Notes: generated by a model from the sequence alone, not told the origin. Counted from the stretch's first letter, positions 1 through 5,831 are shown. The stretch is 5,833 bases of DNA from Spirochaetaceae bacterium (GCA_031284085.1 JAITAM010000064.1:1-5833); one strand, 5' to 3'. Translations and numbers: made by a program.

Positions 1-1
1 T

Positions 2-301
2 TTTGCATATTTTGAAATAATTCCTGCATGGTTTATTCTTGTAATAGTTCTGAAACTATTTGAGTTTGTTATAACATCAAGAATAATAGGCCGTAAGCAG
101 CAGCGTATTATTTTTGATAGAATTGGGAAAGTATCTATTTCAATAGTGATGATACTACCCGGTGTATTTGTGTTTCGGTGTATTATGATTGATTATAAAA
201 CAATAATGGGCATAACAATTTTCATAGTTACAGCAATGTTAATTGTCTCCTCCGTCAGTAGAATAGCGAACACAATAAAACATATAAAAGCATCAAGCTA
301 G
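2..301 (+). CDS. C-terminal part of a polytopic membrane protein, possibly a CDP-alcohol phosphatidyltransferase (5' end outside window)
   Basis: An open frame runs from the window edge through 99 codons to TAG at 299-301, so only the C-terminus is visible. It begins FAYFEIIPAWFILVIVLKLF and contains three strongly hydrophobic stretches, at about residues 5-25, 48-62 and 66-83 of the fragment. A basic loop with R-I-I-G-R-K and then F-D-R-I-G-K separates the first two. In CDP-alcohol phosphatidyltransferases (phosphatidylglycerophosphate or phosphatidylserine synthase type) the C-terminal half has an I-P-x-W helix, a basic loop, then G-K before another helix, and this fragment resembles that. 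The diagnostic DGxxAR...G...D...D motif would lie upstream, so the family call is an inference. The short tail ends KHIKASS. No terminator with a T-run follows the stop; the gene runs straight into the repeat element, whose first base is the last base of the stop codon. Confidence 0.55.
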   Translation, partial: FAYFEIIPAWFILVIVLKLFEFVITSRIIGRKQQRIIFDRIGKVSISIVMILPGVFVFRCIMIDYKTIMGITIFIVTAMLIVSSVSRIANTIKHIKASS

Positions 302-327
302 CAGCCGCAGGCTGTTTCAAACAGAAA

Positions 328-483
328 CAGGTCAGGCCTCTAGCCAAAGCAGGTCAGGCCTCTAGCCAAAGCAGGTCAGACCTCTGGCCAAAAGCAGGTC
401 AGACCTCTGGCCAAAAGCAGGTCAGACCTCTAGCCAAAGCAGGTCAGACCTCTAGCCAAAGCAGGTCAGACCTCTAGCCAAAG
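328..483. repeat. Tandem repeat array, seven units of 22-23 bp
   Basis: Seven direct units abut without spacers: 328-349, 350-371, 372-394, 395-417, 418-439, 440-461 and 462-483. Each starts CAGGTCAG and ends CCAAAG or CCAAAAG. There are three sequence types in contiguous blocks: A (units 1-2, with GGCCTCTAGCC), B (units 3-4, with GACCTCTGGCC and one extra A) and C (units 5-7, with GACCTCTAGCC). An eighth degenerate unit may begin with CAGCCTCT at 484. Types B and C carry the dyad AGGTC-A-GACCT. Type A has G in place of one A, which in the RNA still permits a U-G pair. The unit length is not a multiple of three, so the array is not a coding repeat. Blocks of identical neighbours fit growth by slippage or unequal exchange. 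Confidence 0.93.
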
Positions 484-548
484 CAGCCTCTGTCTGTTGC
501 TTGTAGGCAAAAAGCCGTACTCCATTCCCGATACAAGAACCTTTGAAA

Positions 549-575
549 CACGCTGGCGTGAAACCCACTGGTGGG
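549..575 (+). other. Twin hairpins sharing a CTGG core
   Basis: CACG-CTGG-CGTG (549-560) and CCCA-CTGG-TGGG (564-575) are perfect 4-bp stems, each potentially closed by a further C-G pair, with identical centres and only AAA between them. The second is followed at once by the outer arm of the surrounding inverted repeat (576-585). The downstream tract is A-rich on this strand, not T-rich, so these are not intrinsic terminators for the upstream gene. They would form a compact knob on one side of the long stem if the whole element folds. Confidence 0.55.
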
Positions 576-594
576 CTGCGGCTGCAAAAAAAGT

Positions 595-623
595 TTGACA
601 GGGTACTAAAGCAGGACTATAAT
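595..623 (+). promoter_or_regulatory. Sigma-70 type promoter of the ABC importer operon
   Basis: TTGACA at 595-600 and TATAAT at 618-623 are both exact consensus hexamers separated by exactly 17 bp. The predicted transcription start is near 630, giving a leader of about 32 bases before the TTG start at 662. The -35 box lies ten bases beyond the repeat element, so that element would not be part of this transcript. Such a perfect promoter should be very active unless repressed. Confidence 0.88.
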
Positions 624-630
624 CAGATTA
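620..630. promoter_or_regulatory. Candidate operator palindrome over the -10 and start site
   Basis: TAATC-A-GATTA is a perfect 11-bp palindrome that overlaps the -10 hexamer and reaches the predicted transcription start. A protein bound here would block RNA polymerase. Short A+T-rich palindromes also arise by chance, and no regulator gene is in the window, so this is a candidate only. Confidence 0.35.
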
Positions 631-647
631 CTATATTAACTTGAGCA

Positions 648-653
648 AAGGAG
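648..653 (+). promoter_or_regulatory. Ribosome binding site that decides the TTG start of the first permease
   Basis: AAGGAG at 648-653 (AAAGGAG if 647 is included) lies 8 bases before an in-frame TTG at 662. The more upstream in-frame TTG at 641 has only A+T-rich sequence before it and would lie about 11 bases from the predicted transcript start. The ATG at 686 has no Shine-Dalgarno before it. Confidence 0.8.
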
Positions 654-661
654 TAAGTATT

Positions 662-1591
662 TTGGCATCACAGCAGCAAATCAGAATGAAGGAAGCAATA
701 AAGTACATAAAACGTACTTGGATGCTTTATTTGATGTTAGCCTTACCAGTAGGATTTTTTATCCTGTTTAGGTATGTCCCTATGACTAACATTGTCATTG
801 CCTTTAAGGACTACAACATTTTCCGCGGTGTTTGGGAGTCTCCTTGGGTTGGAGGTAAATGGTTTACACAAGCTTTTACCGATCGCAATTTCTATTTCGC
901 AGTACGCAATACGCTGGCTCTGAACTTTCTTGATTTGATTGTCGGCTTCCCGGCGCCACTTATACTTGCCTTGCTGCTCAATGAACTGCCCTATCAAAAG
1001 TATAAAAAGTTTACTCAAACCATTGTGTATCTTCCACACTTTCTTTCGTGGATTATTATCAGCGGTATTGCCAATCAGCTTTTTGCATTAGGCGGCGGTA
1101 TTATTAACATGGCGCTGGGAAAATTGGGTATCCCACCGGTTAATTTCCTTATGGAAAACAGTCTTTGGGTTGGCACTTATGTCGGGCTTGGTATTTGGAA
1201 AGAGATGGGCTGGGGTACCATCATTTATCTTGCTGCATTGACCAGTATTAACCCTGAAATTTACGAGGCCGCTGAGGTTGACGGAGCAGGGCGCTGGCGC
1301 AAAATGTGGCACGTAACCCTGCCCGGTTTGCGCCCGACTATTGTCGTTCTCCTCATTATGAACCTCGGCCGTATTTTAGGGAGTGAATTTGATCGTCCGT
1401 ATACTATGGCAAACCCCACGGTTATGCAGGTAGCCGACGTTATCAGTACTATGGTTTACCGTGTTGGTATACGTTCCAACCAATTTTCTTACACCGCTGC
1501 AATAGGGCTTTTCCAATCAGTCATTTGTGTTGTCTTCCTTGTTGCGGCGAATACTATAGCAAAACGTTCCGGTGAACGCGGAGTTTGGTAA
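662..1591 (+). CDS. ABC carbohydrate importer, permease subunit, LplB/YteP-like
   Basis: A 309-residue inner-membrane permease of the binding-protein-dependent transport family, the usual length for LplB/YteP/UgpA-type subunits. It forms a heterodimer with the next gene's product to make the sugar channel. Predicted membrane segments lie at about 21-38, 83-107, 121-143, 167-192, 223-240 and 278-299. The cytoplasmic EAA loop that docks the ATPase is clear at about 201-221: E-A-A at 202-204, D-G-A-G at 207-210 and L-P at 220-221. The N-terminal stretch FRYVPMTNIVIAFKDYNIF and the C-terminal ending G-V-W are typical of the LplB branch, which often handles oligosaccharides. TTG 662 is chosen because AAGGAG lies 8 bases upstream. 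A longer reading from TTG 641 would add seven residues without a ribosome site. It is the first gene of the operon; 45 bases separate it from the second permease. Confidence 0.92.
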   Translation: MASQQQIRMKEAIKYIKRTWMLYLMLALPVGFFILFRYVPMTNIVIAFKDYNIFRGVWESPWVGGKWFTQAFTDRNFYFAVRNTLALNFLDLIVGFPAPLILALLLNELPYQKYKKFTQTIVYLPHFLSWIIISGIANQLFALGGGIINMALGKLGIPPVNFLMENSLWVGTYVGLGIWKEMGWGTIIYLAALTSINPEIYEAAEVDGAGRWRKMWHVTLPGLRPTIVVLLIMNLGRILGSEFDRPYTMANPTVMQVADVISTMVYRVGIRSNQFSYTAAIGLFQSVICVVFLVAANTIAKRSGERGVW

Positions 1592-1636
1592 GTCCAATCC
1601 GCCTTATGAAGAAATCAATACAATAAGGAGTGTATT

Positions 1637-2515
1637 ATGATTAAGTCACAGTCTCGAAAAATTGGAGATATCGCCATTGCTCTTGTTTGCCTTCTCATTA
1701 TTATTATCTGTCTGTTTCCTATGCTAAATCTTTTTGCCCGCTCTTTAAGCGATCCTATGGCTATTGTAAACCGGCGTGTATCATTCCTTCCGGTTGATCC
1801 GACGCTTGAGTCATACCAGTATGTATTTCAGGATCCTTCTTTCTCTCGTTCCATGATATGGACGGCGTTTTTAACAGTGATCTGCACAATCGTCTCATTG
1901 GTAATGACTATACTGTGTGCTTTTCCGCTTATTTACGATTCGCTTAAAGGGAAAGGCATTATCAATACGCTGATTATTTTTACTATGTATTTCAGCGCCG
2001 GCACAATACCAAACTATATTTTGATGAAAAATCTAAACCTACTTAATAATCCGTGGGTCTTGATCATACCGAACTCTCTTTCGGTTTTTAATATGATTAT
2101 ACTGCGGAGTTTTCTGTATGGTGTGCCGGATAGCTTACGGGAGTCGGCGGAATTAGACGGTGCAAATCCTTTCCGTGTCTTGGTACAGATTTATCTGCCC
2201 TTATCAATGCCGGTTTTGGCAACCCTTGCGCTTTTTTATGCGGTTGGTCGGTGGAATGGTTTTTCCGATGCCTTACTGTATCTAACCTCCGCCACCCAAT
2301 ACCATCCGATACAGCTCAAACTGTACAATATCATCAATAACTTATCTTCCATAGATATTGCAATTCAGGAAGGCAGCGCCGCAGGAGTTCCCTCAGCCAG
2401 TGATGGCATGAAGGCTGCCGCCGTTATGTTTGCCACCATACCGATCTTGATAGTGTATCCATGGCTTCAGCGGTATTTTATTAGCGGAGTTACTATAGGG
2501 GCCGTGAAAGGATAG
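1637..2515 (+). CDS. ABC carbohydrate importer, permease subunit, LplC/YtcP-like
   Basis: A 292-residue inner-membrane permease and probable partner of the preceding subunit, at the typical size for LplC/YtcP/AraQ-like proteins. Hydrophobic segments fall at about 11-33, 73-100, 108-126, 139-160, 189-207 and 262-279. The ATPase-docking EAA loop spans about 169-188, with E-S-A at 169-171, D-G at 174-175 and L-P at 187-188; Ser in the middle position is a common variant. The C-terminus RYFISGVTIGAVKG is characteristic of this subfamily. The ATG start is supported by TAAGGAG ending six bases upstream. It should be co-transcribed with the first permease. A 93-base gap containing two hairpins follows before the binding-protein gene. 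The substrate is not determined; the family suggests a sugar or oligosaccharide. Confidence 0.93.
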   Translation: MIKSQSRKIGDIAIALVCLLIIIICLFPMLNLFARSLSDPMAIVNRRVSFLPVDPTLESYQYVFQDPSFSRSMIWTAFLTVICTIVSLVMTILCAFPLIYDSLKGKGIINTLIIFTMYFSAGTIPNYILMKNLNLLNNPWVLIIPNSLSVFNMIILRSFLYGVPDSLRESAELDGANPFRVLVQIYLPLSMPVLATLALFYAVGRWNGFSDALLYLTSATQYHPIQLKLYNIINNLSSIDIAIQEGSAAGVPSASDGMKAAAVMFATIPILIVYPWLQRYFISGVTIGAVKG

Positions 2516-2528
2516 AAAGAGGAGTTTG

Positions 2529-2544
2529 CAGTAAGCGATTACTG
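2529..2544 (+). other. Intercistronic hairpin 1 with GCGA tetraloop
   Basis: CAGTAA-GCGA-TTACTG forms a perfect 6-bp stem closed by a GNRA-type tetraloop, which is unusually stable in RNA. It begins 13 bases after the stop of the second permease and is not followed by a T-run, so it is not a standard terminator. A likely role is processing or protection of the mRNA end near the binding-protein gene; this is inference. Confidence 0.55.
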
Positions 2545-2566
2545 ATAAAACTATATTTTGTCGCAT

Positions 2567-2584
2567 TCCACGCGGGTGCGTGGA
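2567..2584 (+). other. Intercistronic hairpin 2 before the binding-protein gene
   Basis: TCCACGC-GGGT-GCGTGGA forms a perfect 7-bp, G+C-rich stem ending 13 bases before the CGGAGG ribosome site (2598-2603) of the binding-protein gene. It is not followed by a T-run and leaves the ribosome site free. A stable stem just upstream of this cistron could protect its 5' end after mRNA cleavage and raise binding-protein levels over the permeases. This differential-stability role is known in maltose-type operons but is only inferred here. Confidence 0.55.
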
Positions 2585-2608
2585 TGAAACGATTGAACGG
2601 AGGTTTTT

Positions 2609-4207
2609 ATGAAAAGAATTGGGGTGTTCATGCTTGTTATGAGCATGATCGGAACGCTTGTTTTTGCCAATGGGACTCAGCAGTCCGGTGCAACAGCAAG
2701 CACAGGTCCTGCCAGAATTACCGTTGAAATTTTTGATCGCGGTACTGACGGCGGTAAAACGGACCCGGCTAATAACCAGTGGACCAAGTGGATTCAAGAG
2801 AAGATTCTTAAGGATGAGAATATTATCGTGGAATTTGTTAAGGTAAGCCGGTGGACAGAAAGTGATGCACTGGTGAATCTTTTTGCCGCCGGCACTCCGC
2901 CTGACGTGTGTTATACCTACTCCATTGATAACATTCAGAACTGGGCGGATCAAGGTGGTGTTTTCGATCTAGCGCCGTACGCTGATACCACGCTGAAGGA
3001 TCTGAAAACTTTTCTTGGTCCGGATAAGGCGCTGGTAGGAAAAGATTTTATCAGGCGGAATGTTGATGTATCAACAGGAAAAATGTTTTCCATTCCGGCA
3101 CGGCGAATGAATGTTGCGCAGCGCAATATTTTCATCCGTAAAGACTGGCTTGATACATTGGGCCTTCCTTTACCAAAGACAACTCAGGAATTCTTTGATG
3201 CTTTGGTAGCCTTCAAAGCAAAGGATCCGGGTAAAGTTGGAGCTAATAGAGTTATTCCCTTTATTATGGATGGTGATCGGGTTGACTGGGGAGCCGGCAA
3301 CATAATGGAAGCCTTTATTGATCCTAAAATCTCTGATAAAGAGCGGTGGATCAATACCGTTTCCGAACGAAGCTTTAATGTGTCGGGCTATAAAGAAGGC
3401 GTACGCTTTATGAACAAGCTGTACAACGCCGGTCTTATTGATAAAGACTTCCCTCTATACAAGAGTGGAGATGACACCCGCCCGGTTATCCAAAGCGGCG
3501 TTGCTGGTGCTTTCTGCGCCGATTGGGATACTCCTTACCGCGAGCCTAATGGATTGCTCTCAGGATTGCGAAAGAATGTGCCGAATGGCGATTTTGTTCC
3601 GATAGACCCCATTCAAAGTTCAGACGGAATTACCCATAAGAGCGCTTATGATGCTGCCGGTATCTTCTTCTTTATTCCCAAGTCATGCAAAAACCCCGAT
3701 GCGGCAATGCGCTACCTCAACTGGATGGCAAAGTATGAAAATTACCATTTCTTGCAGACCGGTCCCAAAGACATTACCCATACAATAGGGGCGGATGGTG
3801 TTGTAAAGCTAGACCCAAGTGCAGCCAAAGATCCGAGCTGGATTATGAACAGCAACCAAAATATTGACTATACCATGATGATGAATGGCCTCTTCCTTGA
3901 AACTGAAGAGGCAAGTATCCGTGCTTTAGCAGCAGGTTATGCGTATCCAGCTGATCTTATCTCTCGCTCATACACCACGGCTCTGACTAATGCAAGACCG
4001 GGTATTGTTGTTAAAACCACCAGTCCTCTGGTAGTTGCAGGCCCTCTTAATCAAACATTAGCAGATCGTAGCAAAATAATTTTCTCTGCGACTATTACAT
4101 GTCCGGAAGCTCAGTTTGATGCTGTCTATGACAGAGAAGTTAAAGCATGGTTAGATGCCGGCGCACAAGCCGTCATAAACGAACGCAGGGCGAAATACCC
4201 TAATTAG
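2609..4207 (+). CDS. ABC importer extracellular solute-binding protein (LplA/YtcQ-like, sugar or oligosaccharide)
   Basis: A 532-residue protein, the large size typical of LplA/YtcQ/LipO-like family 1 binding proteins that serve LplB-LplC permeases. Residues 1-20 form a signal peptide: K-R, a hydrophobic core, then V-F-A followed by N-G, a good signal peptidase I site. There is no lipobox cysteine, so the mature protein should be free in the periplasm. Supporting family signatures are the early LFAAGTPPDV segment (about 91-100), aromatic-rich binding-lobe sequence, and a helix with KNPDAAMRYLNWMA late in the second lobe. The ATG start has CGGAGG five bases upstream. It closes the operon and is followed by a terminator. 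The ligand cannot be read from sequence; carbohydrate is likely from the family, but some relatives carry other solutes. Confidence 0.9.
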   Translation: MKRIGVFMLVMSMIGTLVFANGTQQSGATASTGPARITVEIFDRGTDGGKTDPANNQWTKWIQEKILKDENIIVEFVKVSRWTESDALVNLFAAGTPPDVCYTYSIDNIQNWADQGGVFDLAPYADTTLKDLKTFLGPDKALVGKDFIRRNVDVSTGKMFSIPARRMNVAQRNIFIRKDWLDTLGLPLPKTTQEFFDALVAFKAKDPGKVGANRVIPFIMDGDRVDWGAGNIMEAFIDPKISDKERWINTVSERSFNVSGYKEGVRFMNKLYNAGLIDKDFPLYKSGDDTRPVIQSGVAGAFCADWDTPYREPNGLLSGLRKNVPNGDFVPIDPIQSSDGITHKSAYDAAGIFFFIPKSCKNPDAAMRYLNWMAKYENYHFLQTGPKDITHTIGADGVVKLDPSAAKDPSWIMNSNQNIDYTMMMNGLFLETEEASIRALAAGYAYPADLISRSYTTALTNARPGIVVKTTSPLVVAGPLNQTLADRSKIIFSATITCPEAQFDAVYDREVKAWLDAGAQAVINERRAKYPN

Positions 4208-4249
4208 TCTGCAATAGAGATTAAAGTAAAAAACGCAATGCCTTTTGAT

Positions 4250-4309
4250 AAGGGTTGGTACACTCAAGCTTGCTAGACAGGCCAGAGAGTACCAACCCTT
4301 TGATTTTTA
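4250..4309 (+). terminator. Probable intrinsic terminator of the ABC operon
   Basis: AAGGGTTGGTAC plus CTC (4250-4265) pairs with 4285-4300 as a 16-position stem with a single A-A mismatch (4262/4288). The 12 outer pairs are perfect. The loop is 19 bases, longer than usual, and a T-rich tract (TGATTTTT, 4301-4308) follows. It sits 42 bases after the binding-protein stop and before the MATE promoter, which fits termination on the + strand. The long loop and the GA interrupting the T-run lower the expected efficiency. The opposite direction lacks an adjacent T-run. Confidence 0.78.
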
Positions 4310-4342
4310 GCTGTACCATACAACATATTGCATCCGCTCTTT

Positions 4343-4371
4343 TTGACAAAGCTATATTTTCCAGTTATATT
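4343..4371 (+). promoter_or_regulatory. Sigma-70 type promoter of the MATE gene
   Basis: TTGACA at 4343-4348 is an exact -35 hexamer. TATATT at 4366-4371 matches the -10 consensus at five of six positions, and the spacing is 17 bp. The predicted start is near 4378. It lies between the operon terminator and the MATE start, so the efflux gene is probably transcribed on its own. Confidence 0.75.
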
Positions 4372-4377
4372 GTAACT

Positions 4378-4443
4378 ATGAAGAAGGAAGCAAGCGGCGG
4401 TCGGCTTGAATTAGCCTTGCCCCGCGAAAGGTGTTTGAATTGA
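4378..4443 (+). CDS. Possible 21-codon leader peptide overlapping the MATE start
   Basis: ATG at 4378 opens a frame beginning MKKEASGG and ending RERCLN, with TGA at 4441-4443. Its ATG coincides with the predicted transcription start, so it would be read as a leaderless message; no ribosome site precedes it. Its stop overlaps the probable MATE start in the arrangement TTGA (TTG 4440-4442, TGA 4441-4443), the layout expected of translational coupling. Translation through it would also open the weak stem CCTT (4415-4418) with AAGG (4428-4431), which can mask the MATE ribosome site. It could equally be chance in a 50-base leader. Confidence 0.22.
   Translation: MKKEASGGRLELALPRERCLN
4427..4433 (+). 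promoter_or_regulatory. Ribosome binding site favouring a TTG start for the MATE gene
   Basis: AAAGGTG at 4427-4433 is six bases before TTG 4440. The in-frame GTG at 4431 lies inside this site and has only a C-rich stretch before it, so it would lack a usable ribosome site. AAGG (4428-4431) can pair with CCTT (4415-4418), which would weaken initiation when the leader is folded. Confidence 0.6.
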
Positions 4444-5831
4444 AACGCACAGTATTACAAATTGGTCCTTTGACCTTTTATCGTGAAGCATTGAGTATTG
4501 CCTTGCCGGTTATGCTTCAGCAATTCATTATGAGCATGGTCTCGCTCATTGATAATTTTATGGTCGCCGGTCTTGGCGACAGTAACATGGCGTCAGTCAA
4601 TGTTGCCAATCAAATCAACTTTGTTTATATAGTACTTGTTAATACCGTGTGCGGCGCAGGCGGTATTTACCTAGCGCAATTCAAGGGCGCAGGCAATCAT
4701 GAGGGTATGCGGCACGCCTACCGGTTCAAAGTAATCTTTGCTTTATCGGCTTCAATAGTATTTTTTATACTGTGCTGGACAATACCTGAAATCATGATCG
4801 CTATTATGACACCGGGGAACAATGCACAGGCAGAAATCATCAGTAAAGGCGCCCAATACCTTCGCTTTACTTCATTTACCCTTGTGCCTATAGCAATTTC
4901 ATCATCCATTGGCTCTAGTTTCAGAGAAATAGGGCTGCCTAAAATCCCCTTAATCATCTCGGCTTGTGCAACGGTAATCAACACCATCGGGAATTGGATA
5001 CTCATTTATGGCAATATGGGCGCGCCCCGCATGGAAATTGCCGGCGCAGCAATCGCTACAATCATCGCTCGGGTCTGCGAGTTGTCCTTCTTTCTCCTTT
5101 ATATACACAAGCGCCGCACTCTTTTTTTTGTAAGCTTTATTACCATATTCAAGATAGACAAACGGCTTATTAAAGAAATTCTTGCAAAGTCTCTTATGAT
5201 GTTTGCATCAGAATTATCGTGGATAAGCTCCGAAACGGTGGTAACAGCTCTCTTAAACGGTCGAGGAGGGGCGGAAACGGTTGCGGGTATGTCAGCCGGC
5301 TTCACCATAGCCAATATTTTCTTTCTTGTATTTAGCGGGATATGGACTGCTTCAACAGTAATTATAGGCGGAAGCCTTGGGGCGGGAAAATTAGAAGAGG
5401 CGCGGAACCGAGGCGAATGGATAAAATCCGGAGCGGTTATTCTCGGCATTGTGGTAGCAGTGCTTGGAACTGCGGTATCTGTGGCGCTCATTCCTTTGGT
5501 TTTTTCCAATCTCAGCGATAGCGCACGCCAGATTAGTCTAGGTATAGTATTTGTTATTTTGGTTTATTTGCCGCTCTGGGCTTTGCTCAACGCTTTATTT
5601 GCTATCTCTCGCGCCGGAGGAGATACAGCAATGGGTATGTGGGCTGATGTTTCAGTAAATACTATTCTTTTTTTACCGGGTGCCTTTATATTAGCTTTCA
5701 CGACATCTATGGGGCCGGTATCAATGTACGCTATTTTGAAGACTTCAGATATAGTTAAATATTTGGTTGCACGGCATTTCTTCAAAAAAGAACGCTGGAT
5801 ACGGAATCTAACACTGCGTATCAATGAATAA
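4440..5831 (+). CDS. MATE family multidrug/metabolite efflux transporter
   Basis: A 463-residue inner-membrane transporter of the MATE family, which exports cationic drugs, toxins or metabolites in exchange for Na+ or H+. The length matches a complete 12-helix protein of two similar halves. The N-terminal half starts with A-L-P-V-M-L-Q-Q (21-28) and D-N-F-M-V-A-G-L-G (38-46), then A-x-Q-I (56-59), the first-helix signature of the family. F-R-E-I-G-L-P-K-I-P (161-170) followed by N-W-I-L-I-Y-G (185-191) and A-G-A-A-I-A-T (201-207) matches the helix 5-6 region. The second half repeats the pattern from about 250. TTG 4440 is preferred over GTG 4431 (three residues longer) because AAAGGTG lies six bases upstream. 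It ends at TAA 5829-5831, just before the window edge. The substrate is not predictable, and no linked regulator is visible. Confidence 0.93.
   Translation: MKRTVLQIGPLTFYREALSIALPVMLQQFIMSMVSLIDNFMVAGLGDSNMASVNVANQINFVYIVLVNTVCGAGGIYLAQFKGAGNHEGMRHAYRFKVIFALSASIVFFILCWTIPEIMIAIMTPGNNAQAEIISKGAQYLRFTSFTLVPIAISSSIGSSFREIGLPKIPLIISACATVINTIGNWILIYGNMGAPRMEIAGAAIATIIARVCELSFFLLYIHKRRTLFFVSFITIFKIDKRLIKEILAKSLMMFASELSWISSETVVTALLNGRGGAETVAGMSAGFTIANIFFLVFSGIWTASTVIIGGSLGAGKLEEARNRGEWIKSGAVILGIVVAVLGTAVSVALIPLVFSNLSDSARQISLGIVFVILVYLPLWALLNALFAISRAGGDTAMGMWADVSVNTILFLPGAFILAFTTSMGPVSMYAILKTSDIVKYLVARHFFKKERWIRNLTLRINE

Larger units (their letters stand above)
301..585. repeat. Non-coding element bounded by nested inverted repeats
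   Basis: The outer arms are GCAGCCGCAG at 301-310 and its exact complement CTGCGGCTGC at 576-585 (10 bp). A second exact pair, TGTTTCAAA at 313-321 and TTTGAAACA at 542-550 (9 bp), sits just inside it. The enclosed DNA holds a seven-copy tandem array (328-483). It also holds a hairpin in which GTT + CTTGTA (496-498, 500-505, one bulged G) pairs with TACAAGAAC (532-540), with a smaller GGC-AAAAA-GCC hairpin (506-516) inside it. Two compact hairpins lie at 549-575. The left arm has a competing local fold, CTGTT-TCA-AACAG at 312-324. The arrangement suggests one long, folded unit in the 3' region of the upstream gene. No ORF of useful length and no flanking target-site duplication were seen, so it cannot be called a mobile element. 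Its function is unknown. Confidence 0.7.

Noticed and set aside
328..483. CRISPR array
   Set aside because: The 22-23 bp repeats abut directly with no spacers, and no cas gene is nearby.
301..585. Insertion sequence or MITE
   Set aside because: Inverted arms are present, but no target-site duplication was found at 290-300 versus 586-596 and there is no transposase. It is kept as an unclassified repeat element.
549..592. Intrinsic terminator for the upstream gene
   Set aside because: The hairpins are followed by A7 on the + strand rather than T, and the opposite strand has no T-run after the fold.
2393..2953. 186-codon ORF on the minus strand
   Set aside because: It is antisense across the end of the permease and the start of the binding protein, both well-supported families; its translation is low-complexity and resembles no known family.
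4353..4358. Upstream TATATT as the -10 of the MATE promoter
   Set aside because: It is only four bases from the TTGACA box; the copy at 4366-4371 has the correct 17-bp spacing.
4255..4443. 62-codon plus-strand ORF starting at TTG 4255
   Set aside because: Its first half runs through the terminator stem and upstream of the MATE promoter. Only the last 21 codons, from ATG 4378, are considered as a possible leader peptide.
5099..5509. 136-codon minus-strand ORF inside the MATE gene
   Set aside because: It is a shadow of a conserved membrane-protein frame, with no ribosome site or recognisable domain.
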